Source: JBEIUL01 sp044356865 (lineage in GTDB: Bacteria; Planctomycetota; Phycisphaerae; Phycisphaerales; SM1A02). Taken from it: 21,312 nt of DNA. The stretch spans positions 1 to 21,312 of the forward strand of contig JBIKVN010000023.1 of assembly GCA_044356865.1 (NCBI GenBank), written 5' to 3'. The translations under genes and the position numbers were made by a program. Shown piece after piece: positions 1-7,126 of this stretch. Below the pieces are notes generated by a model. It had not been told where the DNA came from. It made no database searches and worked only from the letters and a program-made list of their open reading frames with translations. Positions within the stretch are counted from its first letter, which is position 1, and each line of letters starts with the position of its first letter.

Positions 1-764
1 CCCAGAAGGCCTTCGAGAAGCAAGGCATCTCGTTCATCCTCGGCAGCACGGTCAAGGCGATCGAAAAGGTGAAGGGCGGAGCGAAGGTCACCGTCGCGTC
101 GATGGCCGACGCCAGCAAGTCGCAGGTGCTCGACTGCGAGGCGGTGCTGGTCGCGATCGGCGTGAAGGGCCGTTACGACGGGCTCTTCGGGCCGGGCGTC
201 AACGTCCGCATCGAGAAGAACCACATCTGGACCGACTACAAGGACAAGCCCGAGCCGACCTACCAGACGAGCGTGCCGGGCATTCACGCGATCGGTGACG
301 TGATCGGGCCGCCGTGGCTCGCCCATGTCGCAAGCGAGGAGGCGGTCGCCTGCGTCGAGCGGATGGCCGGCCACCACACGCTCGGCGTCGACTACGCGTC
401 GATCCCCGGCTGCACCTACACCAACCCGCAGATCGCCTCGATCGGCATGACCGAGCGCGAGGCGAAGGCGAAGGGCCTGCAGTACTCGGTCGGCACCTAC
501 CGGCTGTCGAGCCACGGCAAGGCGATCGCGGTCGGCGCGACCGACGGCCTCGTCAAGATCATCACGAGCAAGCCGTACGGCGAGATCCTCGGGGCCCACA
601 TCCTCGGCGAGGACGCCAGCGAGCTCATCGCCGAGATGGGTCTTGCGAAGCGGCTCGAGGCCACCGCCGAGGACATCATCTCGACGGTCCACGCCCACCC
701 GACGATGGCCGAGTCGATCCACGAGGCCGCCCTCGGGACCGAAGGCCGCATGATCCACCAGTGA
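1..764 (+). CDS. lpdA: Dihydrolipoyl dehydrogenase (E3), C-terminal part
   Basis: The gene is cut by the window start; the reading frame is open from base 3, so about 254 C-terminal residues are present. It would be the FAD/NAD flavoenzyme that reoxidises dihydrolipoamide in the pyruvate, 2-oxoglutarate or glycine-cleavage complexes in the cytoplasm. The visible part holds the end of the NAD-binding domain, the second FAD-contact motif (GIHAIGDV near base 283) and the dimerisation domain with TYTNPQIASIG. Near the C-terminus is HAHPTMAESIHEA, which contains the family's His-Glu catalytic pair that acts across the dimer. The redox-active CxxxxC disulfide would lie upstream of the window. A later GTG at 69 is internal. 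The next gene starts 34 bp downstream. Family identity is secure; which E2 complex it serves cannot be told here. Confidence 0.95.
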   Translation, partial: QKAFEKQGISFILGSTVKAIEKVKGGAKVTVASMADASKSQVLDCEAVLVAIGVKGRYDGLFGPGVNVRIEKNHIWTDYKDKPEPTYQTSVPGIHAIGDVIGPPWLAHVASEEAVACVERMAGHHTLGVDYASIPGCTYTNPQIASIGMTEREAKAKGLQYSVGTYRLSSHGKAIAVGATDGLVKIITSKPYGEILGAHILGEDASELIAEMGLAKRLEATAEDIISTVHAHPTMAESIHEAALGTEGRMIHQ

Positions 765-798
765 ACCAGCGCCGGCACCCGCCGGCCGGGAGGTCCGC

Positions 799-1737
799 AT
801 GGTCGAGAACGAGATCCGCCCCTTCGGTGGCTGGGGGCCGCTGTTCGCGTTGCTCGCGTCGGTCCTGGTCGTAGGGCCGGCCCTCGTGATCGCCGGCGCC
901 GCCGACGGCCACGCGGGCTTGGTCTTGCTCGGCATCGTGTGGGAAATCACGAGCCTGATCCTGATGTTCGGGCTCATGGTCGTGAACCCGAACGAGGCCC
1001 GGGCCCTTGTCCTCTTCGGCGACTACCGCGGCACGGTGCGGCGCGAGGGCTTCCACTGGGTGAATCCGTTCCACTCGAAGCGCCGCGTCTCGCTGCGGGC
1101 CCGCACCTTCGAGACCGGCTCGTCGACCACCGCCACCGAGAAGGACCCGACCAGCGGGAAGATCATCCAGCACGCGTCGCGTTCGCGGCAGCCGATCAAG
1201 GTGAACGACCGCGACGGCAACCCGATCGAGATCGCGGCGGTGGTCGTCTGGAAGGTCGTGAACACCGCCGATGCGCTGTTCGAGGTCGATGACTACGAGA
1301 GCTTCGTGCAGATCCAGGGCGAAGCGGCGCTGCGGGCCCTTGCGAGCCAGTACCACTACGACTCCGAGCGCGACGACGAGCTGAGTCTGCGGGGCAGCCC
1401 GGCCAAGGTCAGCGAGCACCTGCGGCACGAGCTCGAGGAGCGTCTCCACAAGGCCGGTGTGACCGTGATCGAGGCCCGCATCAGCTCGCTCGCCTACGCC
1501 CCCGAGATCGCCGCGGCGATGCTGCAGCGGCAGCAGGCGAGCGCGGTCATCGCCGCGCGACAGAAGATCGTCGAGGGCGCGGTCGGCATGGTCGAGATGG
1601 CCCTCGTCAAGCTCGATGAACGGAAGATCGCGAGTCTCACGCCCGAACAGCGATCGCAGCTCGTGAGCAACCTGCTCATCGTGCTCTGCTCGGATCGGGC
1701 GTCGCAGCCGGTGCTGCCGGTCGGATCGGGACATTGA
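799..1737 (+). CDS. SPFH/band-7 domain membrane protein
   Basis: This 312-residue protein belongs to the SPFH (stomatin/prohibitin/flotillin/HflK) superfamily, membrane scaffolds that organise microdomains or regulate membrane proteases. Two hydrophobic segments lie at about residues 13-33 and 40-62. The SPFH core runs from about 64 to 250, with VVNPNEARALVLFGDYRGT and GFHWVNPF typical of its start. An alanine/glutamine-rich helix (LQRQQASAVIAARQKIVEGA) follows. The C-terminal NLLIVLCSD..QPVLPVG resembles the tail of one bacterial SPFH subfamily. The ATG at 799 has a GGGAGG ribosome site at 788-793. In many genomes this subfamily sits beside a small Arc-like DNA-binding gene; none is seen here, and a phosphoesterase follows directly. 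The cellular role is unknown. Confidence 0.9.
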   Translation: MVENEIRPFGGWGPLFALLASVLVVGPALVIAGAADGHAGLVLLGIVWEITSLILMFGLMVVNPNEARALVLFGDYRGTVRREGFHWVNPFHSKRRVSLRARTFETGSSTTATEKDPTSGKIIQHASRSRQPIKVNDRDGNPIEIAAVVVWKVVNTADALFEVDDYESFVQIQGEAALRALASQYHYDSERDDELSLRGSPAKVSEHLRHELEERLHKAGVTVIEARISSLAYAPEIAAAMLQRQQASAVIAARQKIVEGAVGMVEMALVKLDERKIASLTPEQRSQLVSNLLIVLCSDRASQPVLPVGSGH

Positions 1738-1750
1738 GGAGCATGCGGCC

Positions 1751-2383
1751 GTGAACTTCACGAAGCCCGGCCGTCGCGTCCTCGTCACCGCCGACACGCA
1801 TTTCCTCGACCCCGAGGCGTGCCGGCGGTACGGTCGGCCCTTCGAGTCGACCACGGTGATGGACGACACGCTCGTCGAGCGCATCAACGCGACCGTGGGC
1901 GAGCGCGACGTGCTGCTGCATGTGGGCGACTTCGCATCACCGCCGGAGTGGACGCCGGAAGCCCGTCGCGCGACCGAAGCCCTCCGCGAGCGCATCGCCT
2001 GCCGCCGGATCGTGCTGGTGCGCGGCAACCAGGATCCGCGGAAGAAGTGGTTCGAGCGCCTCTTCCACGAGGTGCACGACTGCCTGTCGTTCCGGTCGGT
2101 CCTCGCCGACGGCACGAGGGTCCGCACCGTGGTCGACCACTACCCGACACGCATGTGGCACGGCTGGGTGTCGGGGGCCGTGCACCTCCACGGCCATGCC
2201 CACGCCGCGCTCGACGAGATCGGCCGCTCGACCGACGTCGGCGTCGACTGCTGGAACTACGAGCCGGTGCCGCTCGTGGATCTCGTCGCGACGCTGGCCC
2301 GCCGGCCATTCACGCCGCCCGATGCCTTTCCCCGCCTGCAGGAGATGCGGCGGGGTTCGGACCTGAACGGGGCCGGACCGTGA
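1751..2383 (+). CDS. Calcineurin-like metallophosphoesterase (COG4186-like)
   Basis: This 210-residue protein looks like a cytoplasmic phosphoesterase with a two-metal centre. Visible motifs are ADTHF (D15, H17), HVGDF (D60), RGNQD (N93), VDHYP (H130) and HLHGHAH (H145, H147, H149), in family order. The early IRYxxRPF-like stretch (RRYGRPFEST) and MDDTLVERIN match the COG4186 subfamily. The usual GNHD motif reads GNQD, so the histidine that normally assists catalysis is glutamine 94; activity may be altered. I chose the GTG start at 1751 because GAGGA (1736-1740) lies 10 bases upstream; the ATG at 1743 is out of frame. It starts 13 bp after the SPFH gene, and its stop overlaps the next start (GTGA at 2380). 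The substrate is unknown. Confidence 0.85.
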   Translation: MNFTKPGRRVLVTADTHFLDPEACRRYGRPFESTTVMDDTLVERINATVGERDVLLHVGDFASPPEWTPEARRATEALRERIACRRIVLVRGNQDPRKKWFERLFHEVHDCLSFRSVLADGTRVRTVVDHYPTRMWHGWVSGAVHLHGHAHAALDEIGRSTDVGVDCWNYEPVPLVDLVATLARRPFTPPDAFPRLQEMRRGSDLNGAGP

Positions 2384-3138
2384 ACCGGACGGAACGGGAT
2401 TCGCCCTGGTTCGGTTGGATCGTGAAGGGCCTCGAATGGCTCACCATCGCCCTCGTCCTGGTGTCCGGTTCGCTGCTGCTGGCCGGCCTCACGCTGCTGC
2501 TGGCACCTGAACCGTCCCGGGCCACCGAGACCTTCCGCATCATCGCCCTCTTTCTGGGCGGATTCGGATTGGTGCTCGGATCGTTCGTGACGATGTTCGC
2601 GTCCGATCGGCTCTACCGCGGGCTCGATCGCGACCGCTCGACCTGGTCGATCATGCTCGCCGGAGCGGGCCTGCTGCTGCTCGGTCTCACCGTGCTGCAG
2701 GAGATCCGCATCGACCTGCGGGTCAGCCACGCCCTGCTGGGCGTGACGAGCATCGTGCTGCTCGTCGGCTCGCTCGGCTTCGTGGGCCGGATCTTCGGCG
2801 TCACCAGCCGCACGTTCGGTTTCACGACTACGGTCCGCGGCCGCCACCTCATCTCGATCACCCTCGTGTCGCTCGGATGCGGCGTGGCCCTCAGCTTCCT
2901 GCCGCTCTTCCTCGCCCACGCCACGCCGCGGGAGTGCGCGATCCGCATCGGCGGCATCGCCGCCCTCTCGATGGCGGTGCCGGCGCTGGTCGCGATCGGG
3001 CCGCTTCGCCGCTTCCGTCGCGAACTGCTCGCGTCCGCCGACGGCGCCGACTGGTGTCCGGCCTGCGGCTACCGACGTCCACCCCACACCCGCTGCCCTG
3101 AATGCGGCCGCGGCGACGGTACCTTCCCCACGTCATGA
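2380..3138 (+). CDS. Six-helix membrane protein with C-terminal zinc ribbon
   Basis: I do not recognise a named function for this 252-residue protein. Hydrophobic segments appear at about residues 20-42, 52-74, 88-106, 117-138, 156-178 and 188-208. A cytoplasm-like arginine-rich stretch (RRFRREL) follows, then a four-cysteine ribbon, CPACGY and CPECG (C226, C229, C239, C242), which very probably binds zinc. Short CPxCGY...RCPxCG modules on membrane proteins are common in Planctomycetes, a main reason for the taxonomic guess. The GTG start at 2380 overlaps the upstream stop (GTGA), and the stop overlaps the next ATG (ATGA at 3135), so it is probably translationally coupled on both sides. The frame is open further upstream to 1819, but that part is the shadow of the phosphoesterase. 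Confidence 0.85.
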   Translation: MNRTERDSPWFGWIVKGLEWLTIALVLVSGSLLLAGLTLLLAPEPSRATETFRIIALFLGGFGLVLGSFVTMFASDRLYRGLDRDRSTWSIMLAGAGLLLLGLTVLQEIRIDLRVSHALLGVTSIVLLVGSLGFVGRIFGVTSRTFGFTTTVRGRHLISITLVSLGCGVALSFLPLFLAHATPRECAIRIGGIAALSMAVPALVAIGPLRRFRRELLASADGADWCPACGYRRPPHTRCPECGRGDGTFPTS

Positions 3139-3536
3139 ACCCGATCGAATCGCGACTCGAGATCCGCGTCCGCTACTGCGAGTGCGACCCGATGGGCGTC
3201 GTGCACCACACCGTCTATCCGGTCTGGTTCGAGATGGGCCGCACCGAGCTGCTGCGGGAAAGCGGGAAGAGCTACCGCGACTTCGAGGCCGAGAGTGTCT
3301 TCCTCGCGGTGGTGGCGCTGTCGGTGAAGTACCGGCGCCCCGCCCGCTACGACGATCTCGTGACGCTGGTCACGACGCTGGGGGAGGTCGGCGGGGTGAA
3401 GATCATGCACTCGTACCGGCTCGAGCGCGACGGCGAGACGCTGGTGGTGGGCGAGACGACGCTGGCCTGCCTCGATCGCGACGGCCGGGCGCGAGCGCTG
3501 CCCGACTCGCTTCGGCTTGCGGCGCGGCCATCCTGA
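3135..3536 (+). CDS. Acyl-CoA thioesterase, hotdog fold (YbgC/4-HBT-like)
   Basis: This 133-residue protein has the length and start of the YbgC / 4-hydroxybenzoyl-CoA thioesterase group, which hydrolyses acyl-CoA thioesters in the cytoplasm. The signature is RVRYCECDPMGVVHHTVYPV followed by WFEMGRTELLR. D18 falls where the family's catalytic aspartate lies, and GVVHH is the conserved turn before the long hotdog helix. The beta-sheet half follows, with VKYRRPARYDDLV and VVGETTLACLDRDGRA. I chose the ATG at 3135 because it overlaps the upstream stop (ATGA) and gives the usual length; an in-frame start at 3102 would only add residues antiparallel to nothing conserved. It is the last gene of the plus-strand run and converges on the next gene with a 10-bp gap. 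The substrate is unknown. Confidence 0.9.
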   Translation: MNPIESRLEIRVRYCECDPMGVVHHTVYPVWFEMGRTELLRESGKSYRDFEAESVFLAVVALSVKYRRPARYDDLVTLVTTLGEVGGVKIMHSYRLERDGETLVVGETTLACLDRDGRARALPDSLRLAARPS

Positions 3537-3546
3537 GGAAGCCCGC

Positions 3547-3897
3547 TCAGGTCCCGTGCTCGATCCGCACCCGGACCGCCCGCACCGCGCCCGCCGTCCG
3601 CTCGGCAAGATCGCGCTGCCCGCCGCCGCGGAAAAATCGATCGAGTTCGAACGCCACGGCGTTCGAGGCGGTCTCGACCGTCAGCGTGCCGCCCTTGATC
3701 GCGACCAGCGTGCAGGCCCGGCCGAGCGGCCCGGGCACGATCGCCTCCCACGCCTCGACCACCGGCCCGAGCGCCTTCGCCACCCGCTTGCGCTCGCGGG
3801 CGATCTCGGCGACCAGCGGTGCGATCGACACCGCACGCTCCGGCGGCAGGCCGCGGAACGGACGGAGGCGATCGAGCCGGGCGAGACGAGGGTCCAC
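3547..3897 (-). CDS. DUF721 / DciA-like protein
   Basis: This 116-residue protein resembles the DUF721 family, which includes DciA, the ancestral bacterial loader or activator of replicative helicase DnaB. The family pattern is visible: VVEAWEAIVPGPLGRACTLV, then a beta hairpin IKGGTLTVETASNAVAFEL and a basic helix (DRFFRGG). The N-terminal half is a basic helix-rich region (RERKRVAKAL). The start is GTG at 3897. No Shine-Dalgarno sequence is visible, but TAGACT on the minus strand (3904-3909) lies only six bases before the start, as for a leaderless transcript. It is convergent with the thioesterase and divergent from the ABC ATPase, so it is probably monocistronic. Its role in helicase loading is inferred from the family; the presence of dnaA 9.4 kb away fits but does not prove it. 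Confidence 0.75.
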   Translation of the reverse strand: MDPRLARLDRLRPFRGLPPERAVSIAPLVAEIARERKRVAKALGPVVEAWEAIVPGPLGRACTLVAIKGGTLTVETASNAVAFELDRFFRGGGQRDLAERTAGAVRAVRVRIEHGT

Positions 3898-3937
3898 GCG
3901 AGGAGTCTACCGGGCCGCTGCTATCTTCCGCCCTCCC
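3898..3937. promoter_or_regulatory. Divergent promoter region with two -10-like boxes next to starts
   Basis: Only 40 bp separate the GTG of the DciA-like gene from the ATG of the ABC ATPase gene. The plus strand has TATCTT at 3922-3927, ending 10 bases before ATG 3938. The minus strand has TAGACT at 3904-3909, ending 6 bases before GTG 3897. Each matches the -10 consensus at 4 of 6 positions. Neither gene has a ribosome binding site, and no clear -35 was found. This layout suggests leaderless or near-leaderless transcripts in both directions; it is inferred, not shown. Confidence 0.4.
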
Positions 3938-5005
3938 ATGACCGCGATCCGCATCGAGAACGTCACCCGCCGCTTCGGCGAGACCGTCGCCGTCGACGCG
4001 GTGAACCTCGAGATGCCGGACGGGAAGCTCTCGTTCCTGCTCGGCCCGTCGGGATGCGGCAAGACCACCCTCCTGCGGATGATCGCCGGCTTCATCGAGG
4101 TGACCTCGGGCCGGATCCTCTTCGACGGCGTCGACGTCAGCCGCATCCCGGCGAACCGCCGCGAGGTCGGCATGGTCTTCCAGAGCTACGCCCTCTGGCC
4201 GCACCTGACGGTCGCCCAGAACGTCGCGTTCGGCCTCGAGGTGCGGAAGCTCGCGAAAGCGAAGGTCGACGAGGGTGTGGCCCGGGCGCTGTCGCTCGTC
4301 CGCATGGAACGCTACGCCGCCCGCAAGCCGACCGAGCTTTCGGGCGGACAGCAGCAGCGAGTGGCGCTCGCGCGGGCGATCGTCTACCGTCCGAAAGTCC
4401 TCCTGCTCGACGAGCCGCTGTCGAATCTCGACGCGAAGCTCCGGCACGAGATGCGGAACGAGATCCGCCGCATCTGCGACGAGTCGCGGATCACCACCGT
4501 CTACGTCACGCACGACCAGGAAGAGGCGCTTTCGCTCGCCGACCGCATGACCGTCCTGCGCGACGGCCGCGTCGAGCAGGAAGGCCAGCCGCGCGATATG
4601 TACCGCCTGCCGCGGAACCGCTTCGTGGCCGATTTCCTTGGCGAGACGAACCTGATCGAAGGCGAGATCGTCGCAGCCGACGCCGAGCGACGCCGCGTGC
4701 GCACCGCCCTCGGTGAGCTGGTCGCGACCGGCATCACTTCGGCCTCGCCGTCGTCGGGTCGGTGCTTGCTTTCGATCCGTCCCGAGGCCCTCGGCTCGAC
4801 CGCCGAAGCGGTCCACCGCCTCCCCAATGTCCTCACGGTCGACCCGATCGCGACGACCTATCTCGGGAAGATCGCCCAGCACCGGTACCGCGCGAAGTCC
4901 GGTCTCGAGTTGCACGCGACCGAACTCAACCCCCGCGGCGACCGGCCGACGGGCACGGTGACGCTTTCGGTCGCCTCCGACGACGTGGTGGTACTGCCGA
5001 CCTGA
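3938..5005 (+). CDS. ABC transporter ATPase (PotA/FbpC-type, with TOBE domain)
   Basis: This 355-residue protein is the nucleotide-binding subunit of an importer in the CUT1/iron/polyamine group (MalK, FbpC, PotA-like). Motifs in order are Walker A GPSGCGKT (36-43), Q-loop Q82, signature LSGGQQQR (134-141), Walker B VLLLDEP (154-160) and the switch histidine in VTHDQEEA (H192). After FVADFLGETNLIEGE begins a C-terminal TOBE-type beta domain (about 240-355), with SIRPEAL typical of FbpC/PotA. The ATG at 3938 starts the ABC fold directly; the same frame is open far upstream but carries no family sequence. No permease or binding-protein gene lies within reach on either side, so the ATPase is an orphan here and its substrate cannot be told. 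Confidence 0.93.
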   Translation: MTAIRIENVTRRFGETVAVDAVNLEMPDGKLSFLLGPSGCGKTTLLRMIAGFIEVTSGRILFDGVDVSRIPANRREVGMVFQSYALWPHLTVAQNVAFGLEVRKLAKAKVDEGVARALSLVRMERYAARKPTELSGGQQQRVALARAIVYRPKVLLLDEPLSNLDAKLRHEMRNEIRRICDESRITTVYVTHDQEEALSLADRMTVLRDGRVEQEGQPRDMYRLPRNRFVADFLGETNLIEGEIVAADAERRRVRTALGELVATGITSASPSSGRCLLSIRPEALGSTAEAVHRLPNVLTVDPIATTYLGKIAQHRYRAKSGLELHATELNPRGDRPTGTVTLSVASDDVVVLPT

Positions 5006-5033
5006 ATCACCGAAGTTCCCGAGGTCCGATCGC

Positions 5034-6290
5034 ATGGAACTCCGGCCGGACACGACCGCCATCCTCGGCGCGGGACTGACCGGGTGCTGCACCGCCCTCG
5101 AACTCGCCCGTCGTGGGCATCCGGTCGTCCTCATCGAGCAGGATGCCGAGCCCCTGCGCCGGGCCAGCCTGCGGAACGAGGGGAAGATCCACCTCGGACT
5201 CGTCTACGCGAACGATCCGACGCTCGCGACCGGTTTGCTCCAGCTGCGATCCGCCCTGCGCTTCCACGGGCTGCTCGAGCGTTGGCTCGGGGCGCGGGTC
5301 CGACGGATCCGATGCTCGACGCCCTTCGACTATCTCGTGGCGAACGACTCGCTGGTCGAGCCCGAACGGCTGCGGGAGTTCTACGCGCGACTCGAGGAGT
5401 TCGCCCACGCCGAGCTCGCGGCCGACCCGACCCTCGACTACCTCGGAACCCGACCGCCGCGGCTGGTCGAGGACCTCGCGCCCGACGAGAGCGTCCGGCA
5501 CTTCACGCCCGGTTCGATCCGGCACGCGTTTCGCACCGCGGAGCGGGCAATCGACACCGAGGACCTGGCCCGCGAAATGCGCGGCGCGATCGCCGACGGT
5601 CCGCTCATCCGCGTCCACGCCGGGCATGAGGTGCGGGGGATCTCGAGCCGGGGAGACTCGCTCGTGGTCGAGGGAGTCGCCGAAGGACGGCCGTTCGCCA
5701 TCGCCGCGCGGCAGGTCGTCAACGCGACCTGGGAACGCCGGCTGGCCCTCGACCGCACATTCGGCCTGCCCACGCCGGCCGGCGTGCTCCATCGGCTGAA
5801 GTATCGGGTCATCGTGCGACCCGCAGCCGCGATGGAGCACGCTCCTTCGGTCACCATGGTGCTCGGTCGCTACGGCGATGTGGTCGTGCGGCCCAACGGG
5901 ACCGTCTACCTCTCGTGGTACCCGGCCGGCCTGCAAGGCTGGAGTTCGGAGATCGAACCGCCGCGCGACTGGGATGCCGCCTGCCGCGGCGAGCCGTCGC
6001 CCGAGGTCGCCGCCCGCGTGGCGCGGGAGACGATCGCCGCGATCGCGGCCTGGATGCCCGCGATCGCGAACGCCGCACCGCTGGCCGTCGACGCCGGATC
6101 GATCGTCGCCCACGGCCACACCGACGTCGACGACCGGGCCAGCGGCCTGCACCGGCGCACGCAGGTCGGCGTCCACTCGGTCGGTCCGTACCACAGCGTC
6201 GATCCCGGCAAGCTCACCACCGCGCCGGTCTTCGCCCTCGAGGCCGCCGAACGCGTGGCGCGGGGATTCGCCACGGGAACCTTCGGATGA
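5034..6290 (+). CDS. FAD-dependent oxidoreductase (DAO family)
   Basis: This 418-residue protein has the Rossmann FAD-binding start AILGAGLTGCCTALELARRG (GxGxxG at 12-17) with an acidic residue after the second strand (LIEQD, E35), as in D-amino-acid-oxidase-like enzymes. RNEGKIHLG (47-55) is a distinctive motif near the flavin. The C-terminal GVHSVGPYHSVDPGKLTTAP is the second flavin-contacting part. No signal peptide or membrane segment is seen, so it is probably cytoplasmic. The ATG at 5034 has GAGG at 5021-5024. Its stop overlaps the start of a glycosyltransferase gene (ATGA at 6287), so the two are probably co-translated. A flavoenzyme coupled to a glycosyltransferase suggests a role in making or modifying a sugar or glycan, but the substrate is unknown. 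Confidence 0.85.
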   Translation: MELRPDTTAILGAGLTGCCTALELARRGHPVVLIEQDAEPLRRASLRNEGKIHLGLVYANDPTLATGLLQLRSALRFHGLLERWLGARVRRIRCSTPFDYLVANDSLVEPERLREFYARLEEFAHAELAADPTLDYLGTRPPRLVEDLAPDESVRHFTPGSIRHAFRTAERAIDTEDLAREMRGAIADGPLIRVHAGHEVRGISSRGDSLVVEGVAEGRPFAIAARQVVNATWERRLALDRTFGLPTPAGVLHRLKYRVIVRPAAAMEHAPSVTMVLGRYGDVVVRPNGTVYLSWYPAGLQGWSSEIEPPRDWDAACRGEPSPEVAARVARETIAAIAAWMPAIANAAPLAVDAGSIVAHGHTDVDDRASGLHRRTQVGVHSVGPYHSVDPGKLTTAPVFALEAAERVARGFATGTFG

Positions 6291-7126
6291 GCGACACCCG
6301 TCGCACGCCGCGGACGGTGGCCTGCGTTCCCGCGTACCGCGCCGCCGCCTTCATCGAGGAGACGCTCCGGGCCCTCGCCGCCCAGACCTATCCGAATCTC
6401 CGCGTGCTGGTCTCGGTCGACCGCTCCGATGACGAGACCGGCGAGGTCTGCGAGGGCTTCGCCCGCCACGACGATCGCTTCACGGTGATCCACCAGCCGA
6501 TCCGTCTCGGTTGGATCGGCAACGTGAACGCGCTGCTGGCGCGGGCGACCCTCGAGGCCGAACGGCTCATGATCTCGCCGCACGACGACCTTCCCGCCCC
6601 CGACTACGTGGCCCGGCTGGCGGAAGCCCTGTCGCGCCGGGACCGGGCCTCGCTGGCCTTCTCGGACATCGAGATCCAGCATGCGGGCGGACGGCAGGTC
6701 GTCCAGCGCTACACCGCTCTCGACGGCATCGAATGCCGGATCGAACGGGGCCGACGGCTGCTGGCCCGCGACCATGGCTGGTGGACACCGTTTCGCGGAC
6801 TTCTGCCGGTCGAGGCGGTGCGTCGCGTCGGCGGGCTGCGCCGGAACCTCGCCGGCGAGTTCGCCGCCGACTGGCCCTTCCTCCTTCGCCTGGCCCTGCG
6901 GGGCGAGTTCATCCGGGTTCCCCAAGTGCTCTACCGCAAGCGATTCCGCCACGAGAGCCTCTCGCTCCAGTGGAACTACGGTCCCGGCCGCTGGACCGCC
7001 GCGGCCCTGGCGTGCGCGCGGACCATCCTGACCGCCGACCTTTCCGCCCGGGAACGTGCGACGCTGCTCGCGACGCTCGCGCGACGACATGGGGCGTTCC
7101 TTCTCGAGCGTAGGATGCCCGCATGA
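6287..7126 (+). CDS. Family 2 glycosyltransferase
   Basis: This 279-residue protein begins with the GT-A fold of family 2 enzymes: TVACVPAYRAAAFIEETLRALAAQTYPNLRVLVSVDRSDD. Further motifs are IGNVNALL, ISPHDD (D100-D101, in the place of the metal/nucleotide-sugar-binding DxD) and FAADWPFLLRLA, which holds the likely acidic catalytic region. It would transfer a sugar from a nucleotide sugar to an unknown acceptor. No transmembrane helix is evident, so it is likely soluble or peripheral. The ATG at 6287 overlaps the oxidoreductase stop, and its own stop overlaps the peptidase start (ATGA at 7123). This makes a three-gene coupled run. The DHGWWTPFRGLLPVEAVRRVGG segment is typical of GT2 proteins. 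Donor and acceptor are not predictable from the sequence. Confidence 0.88.
   Translation: MSDTRRTPRTVACVPAYRAAAFIEETLRALAAQTYPNLRVLVSVDRSDDETGEVCEGFARHDDRFTVIHQPIRLGWIGNVNALLARATLEAERLMISPHDDLPAPDYVARLAEALSRRDRASLAFSDIEIQHAGGRQVVQRYTALDGIECRIERGRRLLARDHGWWTPFRGLLPVEAVRRVGGLRRNLAGEFAADWPFLLRLALRGEFIRVPQVLYRKRFRHESLSLQWNYGPGRWTAAALACARTILTADLSARERATLLATLARRHGAFLLERRMPA

Noticed and set aside
676..2127. Long minus-strand open frame of 483 codons across lpdA, SPFH and phosphoesterase genes
   Set aside because: It is a codon-bias shadow typical of GC-rich DNA, with no recognisable domain and three well-supported genes on the other strand.
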